7,711 nt of DNA from Treponema sp. (GTDB taxonomy: Bacteria > Spirochaetota > Spirochaetia > Treponematales > Breznakiellaceae), in assembly GCA_009786615.1 (NCBI GenBank), contig WQRS01000050.1, positions 355-8,065 on the forward strand. The letters run 5' to 3'. The number at the start of each line of letters is the position of its first letter. Position 1 is the stretch's first letter. The translations under genes and the position numbers were made by a program. Shown here piece after piece: positions 1-6,618 of this stretch. A model generated the notes under the pieces. The model did not search any database, was not told the origin of the DNA, and worked only from the letters and a program-made list of their open reading frames with translations.

Positions 1-893
1 CTTATCTCGCGATAACCGCCGCGCCTGATAAAACTTTCAACTTCACTTTTTATCGCCGCCGCATCCTTTTGGCGCATTGGGCGATACCAAAAGCCCGCGT
101 GACAAAAACGGCAGCCGTTCGGACATCCGCGCATAATTTCAACCGACGCGTGCTGATGGACAATCTTCATGCTTGGAATGGGAAAGATTGGCGGCTCACT
201 TGACCGGAAAGAAAAATCGCTGTCCACCGCGCGGACCGCCCTTCCCTTCCCCCTTGCCCACACAGAAGGATGCTCCAATAGCCGCTTTAATAAAGCGGAT
301 CTCCTTCCGCCTGTTTTTTTAATTTCGCCAAGTTCTTCGGCAAGCTCAAAAAATCCCGCTTCCGCTTCGCCTATCCAAAAAGCATCGATGAAATGCGAAT
401 ACGGCAAGGGATTGGAAACACAAGGCCCGCCCATAATAACAACAGGATCATCCTCACCCCTTTCATCACAGCGCAGGGGAATGCCTGAAACATCAAGCAT
501 AGTAAAAATTCCGCCAAATCCAAGTTCGTATCCCAAGGTGAACAAAAGCAGGTCAGCGCTTTTAAGGCTGATTCCTGAATCAAGACCGTAAAGTGGAAAA
601 TCGCTTTTGCGCAGCAACGCCTCAAAGTCAGGCGCCGGGGCAAATGCGCGGTCACAGGAAACCCCCTTTATGCCGTTTAAGCGGTTGTACAAAATACGCA
701 GCGCTTGATTGGACATTCCAATTTCGTAAAGATCGGGAAACGCAATGACGGCATGAAGCGCGCCATCTTCGCCTGCCTGTTCGGGGGCGCAAATGAGCCT
801 TCCGTATTCGCCGCCTGTATATCTGGCGGGTTTTTCGACGCTTAAAAGGGAAGAGCCAAGTTCTTTTAACGGATCAAAATAACGAATTTCCAT
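1..893 (-). CDS. B12-binding-type radical SAM protein (TIGR03960-like), N-terminal part, cut by window edge
   Basis: Partial gene: 297 codons are visible and the frame runs off the left edge. No stop occurs from the ATG at 893 to position 1, and an in-frame TAA lies eight codons upstream, so 893 is the first ordinary start. Residues 20-30 carry the segment EKPARYTGGEY, which I associate with the start of this family. Residues about 46-180 resemble a cobalamin-binding-like (Rossmann) region, with IGMSN, GGPCVSNP and FWIGEAE segments. Residues 257-264 read CPNGCRFC, the CxxxCxxC motif whose three cysteines hold the radical SAM 4Fe-4S cluster. The rest of the SAM barrel lies outside. The substrate is unknown; I infer a cytosolic radical enzyme. 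The start lies inside the last 20 bases of rodA with only a weak GGCGGG in front, suggesting coupling to rodA. In Clostridia, relatives sit near rodA and a DUF2344 gene. Confidence 0.9.
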   Translation of the reverse strand, partial: MEIRYFDPLKELGSSLLSVEKPARYTGGEYGRLICAPEQAGEDGALHAVIAFPDLYEIGMSNQALRILYNRLNGIKGVSCDRAFAPAPDFEALLRKSDFPLYGLDSGISLKSADLLLFTLGYELGFGGIFTMLDVSGIPLRCDERGEDDPVVIMGGPCVSNPLPYSHFIDAFWIGEAEAGFFELAEELGEIKKTGGRRSALLKRLLEHPSVWARGKGRAVRAVDSDFSFRSSEPPIFPIPSMKIVHQHASVEIMRGCPNGCRFCHAGFWYRPMRQKDAAAIKSEVESFIRRGGYREI

Positions 894-2241
894 AACCCGC
901 CGAATGTTGGTATCGTCTTACATGGACGCTCAAAGCCAAGCCAATTCCTATCATTGACGAGATGAGCGCAGAACCGCCGTAAGAGACAAACATCAGCGGG
1001 ATGCCTGTGATGGGCATGATTCCCATTGTCATTCCGACATTTATAAAAAAGTGGAACGCATACATGGAAGCCAGACCCGCCACAATATTGGCGCCGAAGG
1101 AGTCGATCGTAACAAGCATAATTCTGATTAGTCGTAAGATCACGATGAGAAACAGAGAGAAAACCAAAATACCGCCAAAAAAGCCCCATTCTTCTGAAAG
1201 AATGGCAAAAATGAAGTCGGTGCTTTGTTCAGGCAGAAAGTGCAACTGGCTTTGTGTACCTTGAAGGAAACCCATGCCCGAAAGCCCGCCTGAACCAATT
1301 GCAGTAATTGACTGTATTATGTGCCAGCCTGAACCGCGCGGATCAATGTTTGGATACATAAAAACGATCAAGCGCATAACCTGATATTCGCGCAGAATTT
1401 GGGCGGCGGCAAATGAAATACCCAATGCCAAAACCAAAACTGCTGATGAAAAGCAAATCCAAAAAAAGTGCTCCTTGGCAAAACGTTTGTAGCCGAACCA
1501 GCCGATGGCGGAAATCAGGGAAAGGATAAGGCAGGTAACCAAAATGATGCGGCGGTTAACCAGGAGCATGAGAAACGGGTAAGCGTTGTTCATGATAAAT
1601 GTCTGCCACAGGGGAAGGACTAAAAAAATGCCTGAAAAAGCGATGGTGAGACTCAAAAAAGCGATGTAACGCAGGGGAAGACCGGCGATAAACGTCATCC
1701 CAAGCAGTATGGGGATGAAAACAAGTGAAGTACCCAAATCAGGTTGAATTAAAATCATCATCATAGGGACGAACACTATGGCGCAGGATAGTAAAAAACG
1801 AATGAAGGTTCCCTGATTGCGCTTGGTGATGTCCAAAAACCACGCGAGAAACACGATTGTTGTGATTTTCGCGAACTCTGAAATCTGAACGGCAAAAGTA
1901 CCGATGCGAATCCAGCGGGTTCCCTGCCCGGTAGTCCAGCCTATAATGAGTGTGTAAAGCAATAAAATGAGCGTTCCAAAATACAGGTAAAAGGACAAAT
2001 CATAAATTTTGCGATAATTGAGCATCGCAATTGCCATTGCAATAATCAAACCAGCGAACGCCCAAATCATTTGGCGGCGGTACTCATCAGTCGCCATGAT
2101 CCCCTCAGATGTCATCCCCGAGGAATAAATGAAAAGCACACCCACAATAACAAGTACAACTGTTGAGATAAGGAGAAAAAAATCAACTTCAAAAAGATTG
2201 CGGATACGCATATCCATCCGCCCGAAAACACCGCGGGACAA
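874..2241 (-). CDS. rodA: RodA, SEDS-family peptidoglycan glycosyltransferase of the elongasome
   Basis: Inner-membrane polymerase that builds glycan strands from lipid II, working with PBP2. With the TTG start at 2241 the protein has 455 residues; E. coli RodA has about 370. Family hallmarks, in this numbering: TRWIRIG (108-114), QPDLGTS (166-172), GSGGL then GTQSQL before LPEQSTDF (336-343), whose Asp342 matches the SEDS catalytic aspartate, and GIPLMFVSYGG near the C-terminus. About twelve hydrophobic helices can be counted instead of ten; the surplus is a hairpin around residues 214-282. I prefer TTG 2241 because a strong AGGAG lies eight bases upstream inside the end of mrdA, one base separates it from the mrdA stop, and the ATGs at 2217 and 2211 have only a poor GGGCGG in front. 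The frame can be extended to 2391, but that would overlap mrdA by about 150 bases and is unlikely. Confidence 0.95.
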   Translation of the reverse strand: MSRGVFGRMDMRIRNLFEVDFFLLISTVVLVIVGVLFIYSSGMTSEGIMATDEYRRQMIWAFAGLIIAMAIAMLNYRKIYDLSFYLYFGTLILLLYTLIIGWTTGQGTRWIRIGTFAVQISEFAKITTIVFLAWFLDITKRNQGTFIRFLLSCAIVFVPMMMILIQPDLGTSLVFIPILLGMTFIAGLPLRYIAFLSLTIAFSGIFLVLPLWQTFIMNNAYPFLMLLVNRRIILVTCLILSLISAIGWFGYKRFAKEHFFWICFSSAVLVLALGISFAAAQILREYQVMRLIVFMYPNIDPRGSGWHIIQSITAIGSGGLSGMGFLQGTQSQLHFLPEQSTDFIFAILSEEWGFFGGILVFSLFLIVILRLIRIMLVTIDSFGANIVAGLASMYAFHFFINVGMTMGIMPITGIPLMFVSYGGSALISSMIGIGLALSVHVRRYQHSAGYGNSLF

Positions 2242-2242
2242 A

Positions 2243-4117
2243 CTAATCTCTCCTCGTCCTATCCCAACGGCGGTGTTCGGGTAGCCGCAAAGTGCGAGCC
2301 GCCTCTTCAAAAGTCTGGTTGGCAAAATACCCTTGGAAAATGGCGGCTGAGGCAAACGGCGCCCACCACTCCCAGCCGTTGGCTGCTTCAACTATAACCG
2401 AAACCACGATGCGCTCATGCGGGTTGTCGGTCTGGTAAGGTGCGTAAGCGGCGAACCATGAATGCCAACTGTCGTCAAAGCCTGTGACTTCAGCGGTTCC
2501 GGTTTTGCCCGCAATTTGCACGGTTGGGATATTTAATGGATAGCGGGCGGTTCCCTCGGTGATGACACTGCGCATATCGCGGCGCACGCGGGCAAACACA
2601 TCGGCGGACATACCGCTTCTGTGAAGCACCTCAGGTTGCACGCGCTTTTCAAGCTCGCCTGTGTGCGGATGGCGCACTTCTTTAAGAACGTGCGGGCGGT
2701 AAATCACCCCGTCATTTACGACCATCGCCACCATGTTAGCCATCTGCAACGGCGTTACCAGCGTGTAACCTTGCCCGATTGACATATTGATTGTATCCCC
2801 CGCCATCCAGCGCTGGTTAAAGCGCCGCTCGCGCCAGTCAGGGTCGGGGACAAAACCGGCTGATTCACCCGGCAGGTCAATGCCTGAAAGCCTTCCAAAG
2901 CCGAAGTCCCTTGTATGGGCAACGATGCTGTCAGCGCGCATACTGTCCCGCGCCACCACAGCGTAGAAAATATTGCACGACTGGGCAAGTGCCTGCTGCA
3001 GATTAAGTCTCCCGTGCCCCGGCCACCTGACGTGGCAGCGGAAAACACGATTACCTACCATTATCTCCCCGCGGCATTCGATGGTCATTTCAGGCGGAAA
3101 AGCGTTCTCGGCAAGAATTGCCGCCGACATTGCAATTTTGAAAGAAGAAGCCGGCGGATAAGTTGCCTGTATCGCACGGTTGAGCATAGACCTTGCAGGA
3201 TCGTTGATAAGTGCGTTAAATTCAGCCTCTCTGTCAGGATTTGTGAAAATGTTAGGGTCATACCACGGGTAGGAAACCATAGCCAGTACTTCACCCGTTG
3301 ACGGACGCAAAACGACAACAGAGCCGATGCGGTTACCAAGCGCCCGTTCGGCAAGCGTCTGAATACGGCGGTCTATGGTAAGCACGAGGTTTCTGCCCAT
3401 TTCAGGGGCAATTCGCGCGCTTGCGCCGTCCACGATTCTTCCGTGCGCGTCAACAGTGCGGGTTTCCCTGCCTTCTCTTCCCCGAAGCAGCGCATTATAT
3501 TGGCGCTCAATTCCTGATCGCCCTATTATGTCACCTTGATGGTAGCCAAAGTTAAAAAGCGTAATGAGTTCTTCGCGGGTAATTTCCCCAACGTGTCCGA
3601 TTATATGCGAAAGGCTGCCAAGTTCGGGGTAAGTGCGCACGGGGCGGGACTGCCATGAAACACCGGGAAGTGATGGAGCCTGTTCGGCAAGCTGCGCAAC
3701 TGTGGTGAACGGGATGTTTGCCGCCACTTCCATAGGTTGATGCAGGTGAAAAACCGAAGGGGGAAGCCTGCGTTCAATGGAAAGACGCGGAACGCCAAGA
3801 ATGCTTGAAAGATTGGTAATCAGTTCAGGCATTTGCCCCCTGGGGACTTCAGCAGGCGCAACGCTTACCACAAAGGAGTTTGTGCTTAATGCAAGCGGCT
3901 GGTCAAAATTGCGATCAAAAATCTCCCCGCGCTGCGCTGGAATGACGATGGTCTGCCGCGCAATGCTCTGCGCCCGCGCGCGGTACACATCGCTGCGCAG
4001 AATCTGCATTCCAAAAAGCCTTGCCGCGTAAAGAACAAAAATGGTTACGAAAATAACTCGCAACACTATCATGCGCTTATGGGAGGATCCCCCTTGTCTA
4101 CTGTTTGCAAATGCCAT
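2243..4117 (-). CDS. mrdA: Penicillin-binding protein 2 (class B PBP, elongasome DD-transpeptidase)
   Basis: 624 residues, normal for PBP2 (about 630 in E. coli). Crosslinks new peptidoglycan on the outer face of the cytoplasmic membrane together with RodA. A basic N-terminus is followed by one membrane anchor (about 16-37). The pedestal/dimerisation region spans roughly 45-240, with AQRGEIFDRN (61-70) and GRSGIERQYNALLRG (199-213). The transpeptidase domain follows, with all three active-site motifs: SSFK (324-327, nucleophile Ser324), SCN (380-382) and KTGT (538-541). Cysteines 348, 361 and 381 with His368 lie near the active site and resemble the zinc site described in some PBP2 proteins. 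The ATG at 4117 shares one base with the mreD stop (TAATG) and has AAAGGGGG eight bases upstream, so coupled translation is likely. An internal ATG at 4072 would still leave the membrane anchor, but is less well supported. Confidence 0.96.
   Translation of the reverse strand: MAFANSRQGGSSHKRMIVLRVIFVTIFVLYAARLFGMQILRSDVYRARAQSIARQTIVIPAQRGEIFDRNFDQPLALSTNSFVVSVAPAEVPRGQMPELITNLSSILGVPRLSIERRLPPSVFHLHQPMEVAANIPFTTVAQLAEQAPSLPGVSWQSRPVRTYPELGSLSHIIGHVGEITREELITLFNFGYHQGDIIGRSGIERQYNALLRGREGRETRTVDAHGRIVDGASARIAPEMGRNLVLTIDRRIQTLAERALGNRIGSVVVLRPSTGEVLAMVSYPWYDPNIFTNPDREAEFNALINDPARSMLNRAIQATYPPASSFKIAMSAAILAENAFPPEMTIECRGEIMVGNRVFRCHVRWPGHGRLNLQQALAQSCNIFYAVVARDSMRADSIVAHTRDFGFGRLSGIDLPGESAGFVPDPDWRERRFNQRWMAGDTINMSIGQGYTLVTPLQMANMVAMVVNDGVIYRPHVLKEVRHPHTGELEKRVQPEVLHRSGMSADVFARVRRDMRSVITEGTARYPLNIPTVQIAGKTGTAEVTGFDDSWHSWFAAYAPYQTDNPHERIVVSVIVEAANGWEWWAPFASAAIFQGYFANQTFEEAARTLRLPEHRRWDRTRRD
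2250..2254 (-). promoter_or_regulatory. Ribosome binding site for rodA, embedded in the 3' end of mrdA
   Basis: AGGAG, within GAGGAGAG, sits in the last codons of mrdA and is followed by eight bases and then TTG at 2241. This spacing is optimal and decides for the TTG start over ATG 2217 or 2211. Its position inside mrdA implies that ribosomes finishing mrdA could re-initiate on rodA. Confidence 0.65.
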
Positions 4118-4629
4118 TAAGCGTTCCCCCTTTGCCCTGCTACCAAAAGCGGGCTGAAAAGTTTAAGGAAGGCAAAAAGAAACGGCGCAAAAAACGTATT
4201 AAGCCCCATTTCAAGCCAAAAATACAGTCCGAAAACATTATAAAACGGAACTGCCCCCGCCAGAATCAGGTGGAGCAGAAAGTATAATACCATTTTGAAC
4301 GCCGTAGCGCCTGCGACAAGCGCCATAGGCAAAAAGAAAAAATCGATGAAAAACGTGCCTTTGATAAAACCGGAAAGCGCCCCGATAAGCGTGCGCACAA
4401 AGGCGTGAAAACCAAGCGGGGCGGCGGAAAGGAAATCCATGAGGAAACCTGAAAAAAAGCCTGTCAATTGCCCTGTCATAGTTCCGTTGGTGTAGGCTAC
4501 GAAAATCAAAATTACAAGCGCGATATCAGGAACAACGCGGGTGTAAATGGCAAGACGCGAAAAAACAGTTGATTGAAGCAATGTAGCCACGAGGATAAAC
4601 AACATTCCCCAAACCACATTTTTAGCCAT
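4117..4629 (-). CDS. mreD: MreD, integral membrane rod-shape protein
   Basis: 170 residues, typical of MreD (about 160-170). It is a membrane component that bridges MreC and MreB in the elongasome; its biochemical role is not well defined. The protein is almost wholly hydrophobic, with five to six helices (about 5-25, 33-47, 52-70, 78-95, 98-122, 136-160). The family segment PDIALVI (34-40), then TGFFSGFLMDFLSAAPLG (56-73), matches the usual PD...GFxxGLxxD...G pattern. The frame is open to 4680, but the start at 4629 is chosen because GAAGGAG stands six bases upstream and because MAKNVVWG begins right before the first helix. The start overlaps the end of mreC by eight bases (ATGGCTAA), and the stop shares a base with the mrdA ATG, so it is coupled on both sides. 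Confidence 0.93.
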   Translation of the reverse strand: MAKNVVWGMLFILVATLLQSTVFSRLAIYTRVVPDIALVILIFVAYTNGTMTGQLTGFFSGFLMDFLSAAPLGFHAFVRTLIGALSGFIKGTFFIDFFFLPMALVAGATAFKMVLYFLLHLILAGAVPFYNVFGLYFWLEMGLNTFFAPFLFAFLKLFSPLLVAGQRGNA

Positions 4630-5521
4630 CGCTTTCTCCTTCGGCGGCATTAAAAGCCACCGTTCCCTCAAGCATGTCACTTATGACAAACACATACTCA
4701 AGGCGGAAAAAATCGATAACCGGTTCCACTTCCACTTCCATGGAAAGTTCCGCTTCCTCAAAAATAATTCTTGTCACCCTGCCGATGTTAATTTCAGGCG
4801 GATAAACGCCCCCAAGACCGCTTGTGATCACCATATCGCCTATGCTCACCTCATCACGGGCGCGGTTAATGATGTAGCGCATCAAAAGCGGGGCGCGCGG
4901 ACTCCCCTGCCCTTCAAGGATCCCCTCATAACGGGATTGGGCAAGGCGGGCGGCAACAAAGCCGCGCGAATCATAAAGCGGCATGACAAGGCTTTCAAAA
5001 GCGCCGGAATGTATCACTTTGCCGACCAGACCTTGAGTCCCGCCGTGAAAAGCGACAACAGGCATATTGGGGGTAACGCCGGCGCGCGTTCCACGGTTTA
5101 TGACGAAGGCTGAAAAAAGGTTACTCGGGTCGCGTCCGATAAGGCGCGCGGGGATGTGTTGGTGGGACATAGCCTGGGCAAAGCCTAACTGTTCCCGAAG
5201 GCGGGCATTTTCCTGCCAGACCTCAACGGCGGTGCGCTCCAGTTGTTGGTAGCGGGCAATCTGTTCCAAAAGCTCCGAATGTTCGCGCCTGAGCACTGTA
5301 AGTTCCTGAACTGAAAAAACCGTATTGGACACAACCGAAAAGATTTCGTTTATGGCACCGCGAATACCGGAAAACATGGTAAGACCGACATTTTGAAACT
5401 CCGCCAAATTGCCACGTGAGGAGAAAAAAAGGCTGGAAAAAGAAACGAGTGTAAGAACGGCGAACGTGTATAGCTCCACCCCCCGCCGGCTGCCCTTCGA
5501 TTTTTCTCCCCCTAACCTCAT
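4622..5521 (-). CDS. mreC: MreC, rod-shape-determining periplasmic scaffold
   Basis: 299 residues from ATG 5521, within the usual MreC size range. It spans the membrane once and, in the family, binds and activates PBP2 in the periplasm. Visible parts: a basic N-terminus (GGEKSKGSRRG), a membrane segment at about 17-33, a predicted coiled coil at about 70-115 rich in Glu, Leu and Arg (LRREHSELLEQIARYQQLER), then the beta-rich MreC core at about 122-280. Core segments include IPARLIGRDPSNLFSAF, INRGTRAGV, GLVGKVIHSG, YEGILEGQG and GDMVITSGLGGVYPPEINIG, all recognisable as MreC. The frame also offers a GTG at 5527, but that codon lies inside the ribosome binding site, so ATG 5521 is preferred. 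It follows mreB after 22 bases and overlaps mreD by eight. Confidence 0.96.
   Translation of the reverse strand: MRLGGEKSKGSRRGVELYTFAVLTLVSFSSLFFSSRGNLAEFQNVGLTMFSGIRGAINEIFSVVSNTVFSVQELTVLRREHSELLEQIARYQQLERTAVEVWQENARLREQLGFAQAMSHQHIPARLIGRDPSNLFSAFVINRGTRAGVTPNMPVVAFHGGTQGLVGKVIHSGAFESLVMPLYDSRGFVAARLAQSRYEGILEGQGSPRAPLLMRYIINRARDEVSIGDMVITSGLGGVYPPEINIGRVTRIIFEEAELSMEVEVEPVIDFFRLEYVFVISDMLEGTVAFNAAEGESDG
4636..4642 (-). promoter_or_regulatory. Ribosome binding site for mreD inside the end of mreC
   Basis: GAAGGAG, the strongest Shine-Dalgarno match in the window, lies six bases before ATG 4629 and inside the final codons of mreC. It fixes the mreD start at 4629 rather than at the longer open frame (4680). 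Confidence 0.8.
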
Positions 5522-5533
5522 GATCACCTTCTT
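5522..5533 (-). promoter_or_regulatory. Extended ribosome binding site for mreC
   Basis: The twelve bases AAGAAGGTGATC directly precede ATG 5521 and match the usual complement of the 16S rRNA 3' end, AAGGAGGTGATC, in eleven of twelve positions. The pairing extends right up to the start codon. This supports ATG 5521 over the in-frame GTG 5527, which would fall within the site. Confidence 0.7.
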
Positions 5534-5543
5534 GAGTTTTAAT

Positions 5544-6569
5544 CTAGTTATTTAGATTGTCGTAAAAATTGTGAGTACTCTCAAGTTCTTTTCCTTCAAA
5601 ATATCGTCCCGCCCCAAGCGCAACGCAGTCAAGGGGGCTTTGGGCGACAAAAACCGACACTCCGGTCTCCTTTGAGATGAGTTTAGGCAGACCTTTCAAA
5701 AGCGACCCGCCGCCTGTCATAACGATGCCGCGTTCAACTATATCGGCGGCGAGTTCCGGAGGAGTTTTACCGAGAACCGATTTTGTCTCATCAATTATTT
5801 TAAACACAGGAACTTTAAGTGCTTCCCTTATCTGTTCAGAGTCAATTTCAAGGCGCCGGGGAAGACCGTTTCCGGCATCTGTCCCTTTGACTTCCACTTT
5901 TTCGATAGTTTTGTCCGGAAACGCGTTGCCGATTTCGATTTTCAGCCGTTCGGCCGCGCCGCCACCGATAATAAGGTTCAGTTCCGAGCGCACATACTTT
6001 ATAATCGCCTCATCAAAATCGTCCCCTGCCGTGCGTATGGCGTTTGAAACAACCATATCCCCAAGGCTGATGACTGAAATCTCTGTTGTGCCGCCGCCTA
6101 TGTCGATTATCATGTGTCCGGCAGGCTCGTGAATGGGGATTTCAGCCCCAATGGCAGCGGCAAGGCTTTCAGGCAACACAACAACATCCCGCGCTCCGGC
6201 TTTGTACGCGCATTCTTCAACGGCGCGGCGCTCAACTTCGGTGATGCTTGAAGGAATGCCGAAAACCATGCGGGGTTTGAAAAGGCGGTAACGCGGAAGC
6301 GCTTTAGCAAGGAAATGGCGGATGAGCTTTTCAGTGGAGTCTAAATCGGCGATTACTCCGCCGCGCAAAGGCCTTATGGCGTGTATGGAGCCCGGGGTTT
6401 TGAAAAGCATTCTCTTCGCGTCCGCCCCAACGGCAACTACTTTGTTCGTACCTTTTTCAACCGCCACAACGGAAGGCTCGTTGATAACGATGCCCTTTCC
6501 GGCTATATAAATAAGCGTGTTGCACGTTCCTAAATCAACCCCGATAGCCGATGCGCTTCGTCCAAACAT
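5544..6569 (-). CDS. mreB: MreB, actin-like cell-shape protein
   Basis: 341 residues, standard for MreB. Forms ATP-dependent filaments under the cytoplasmic membrane that steer peptidoglycan synthesis. The actin-fold nucleotide motifs are present: phosphate-1 GVDLGTCNTLIY (10-21), phosphate-2 IDIGGGTTEISVI (155-167) and the adenosine-binding GIVMTGGGSLLKGLP (281-295). The stretch PRYRLFKP (92-99) may be the hydrophobic membrane loop of domain IA. The N-terminus before the fold is only about nine residues and lacks the long amphipathic helix of the E. coli protein. The segment that normally reads like IEEPMAAAIGA is LPESLAAAIGA here; the glutamate equivalent to actin Gln137 is retained (Glu134), but the following proline is serine. 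Around 201-207 it reads IGGGAAE instead of a form like IGExTAE. Start ATG 6569 has GGAGGG three to four bases upstream. It lies 49 bases after the TPR gene. Confidence 0.97.
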   Translation of the reverse strand: MFGRSASAIGVDLGTCNTLIYIAGKGIVINEPSVVAVEKGTNKVVAVGADAKRMLFKTPGSIHAIRPLRGGVIADLDSTEKLIRHFLAKALPRYRLFKPRMVFGIPSSITEVERRAVEECAYKAGARDVVVLPESLAAAIGAEIPIHEPAGHMIIDIGGGTTEISVISLGDMVVSNAIRTAGDDFDEAIIKYVRSELNLIIGGGAAERLKIEIGNAFPDKTIEKVEVKGTDAGNGLPRRLEIDSEQIREALKVPVFKIIDETKSVLGKTPPELAADIVERGIVMTGGGSLLKGLPKLISKETGVSVFVAQSPLDCVALGAGRYFEGKELESTHNFYDNLNN

Positions 6570-6572
6570 ATG

Positions 6573-6578
6573 CCCTCC
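6573..6578 (-). promoter_or_regulatory. Ribosome binding site for mreB
   Basis: GGAGGG lies three bases before ATG 6569 (four from the GGAGG core). This supports that start and its short N-terminus without an amphipathic helix. The remaining gap up to the TPR stop at 6619 contains a weak CCGC-ACT-GCGG hairpin without a T run, so I do not call a terminator there. Confidence 0.65.
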
Positions 6579-6618
6579 ATAATGGCTACAACTTCCGCAG
6601 TGCGGCTTGTCGTTATTC

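Noticed and set aside
169..591. 140-codon plus-strand open frame
   Set aside because: It lies antisense to the radical SAM gene, whose family motifs are clear, and its translation is rich in Ser and Pro as expected of an antisense shadow.
5677..6132. 151-codon plus-strand open frame inside mreB
   Set aside because: It is antisense to a fully conserved MreB region, with low-complexity Ser/Pro/Ile translation and no ribosome binding site.
6582..6612. CCGC-ACT-GCGG hairpin between the TPR gene and mreB, considered as a terminator
   Set aside because: The stem is only four base pairs and there is no following T run, and the two genes are co-oriented 49 bases apart.
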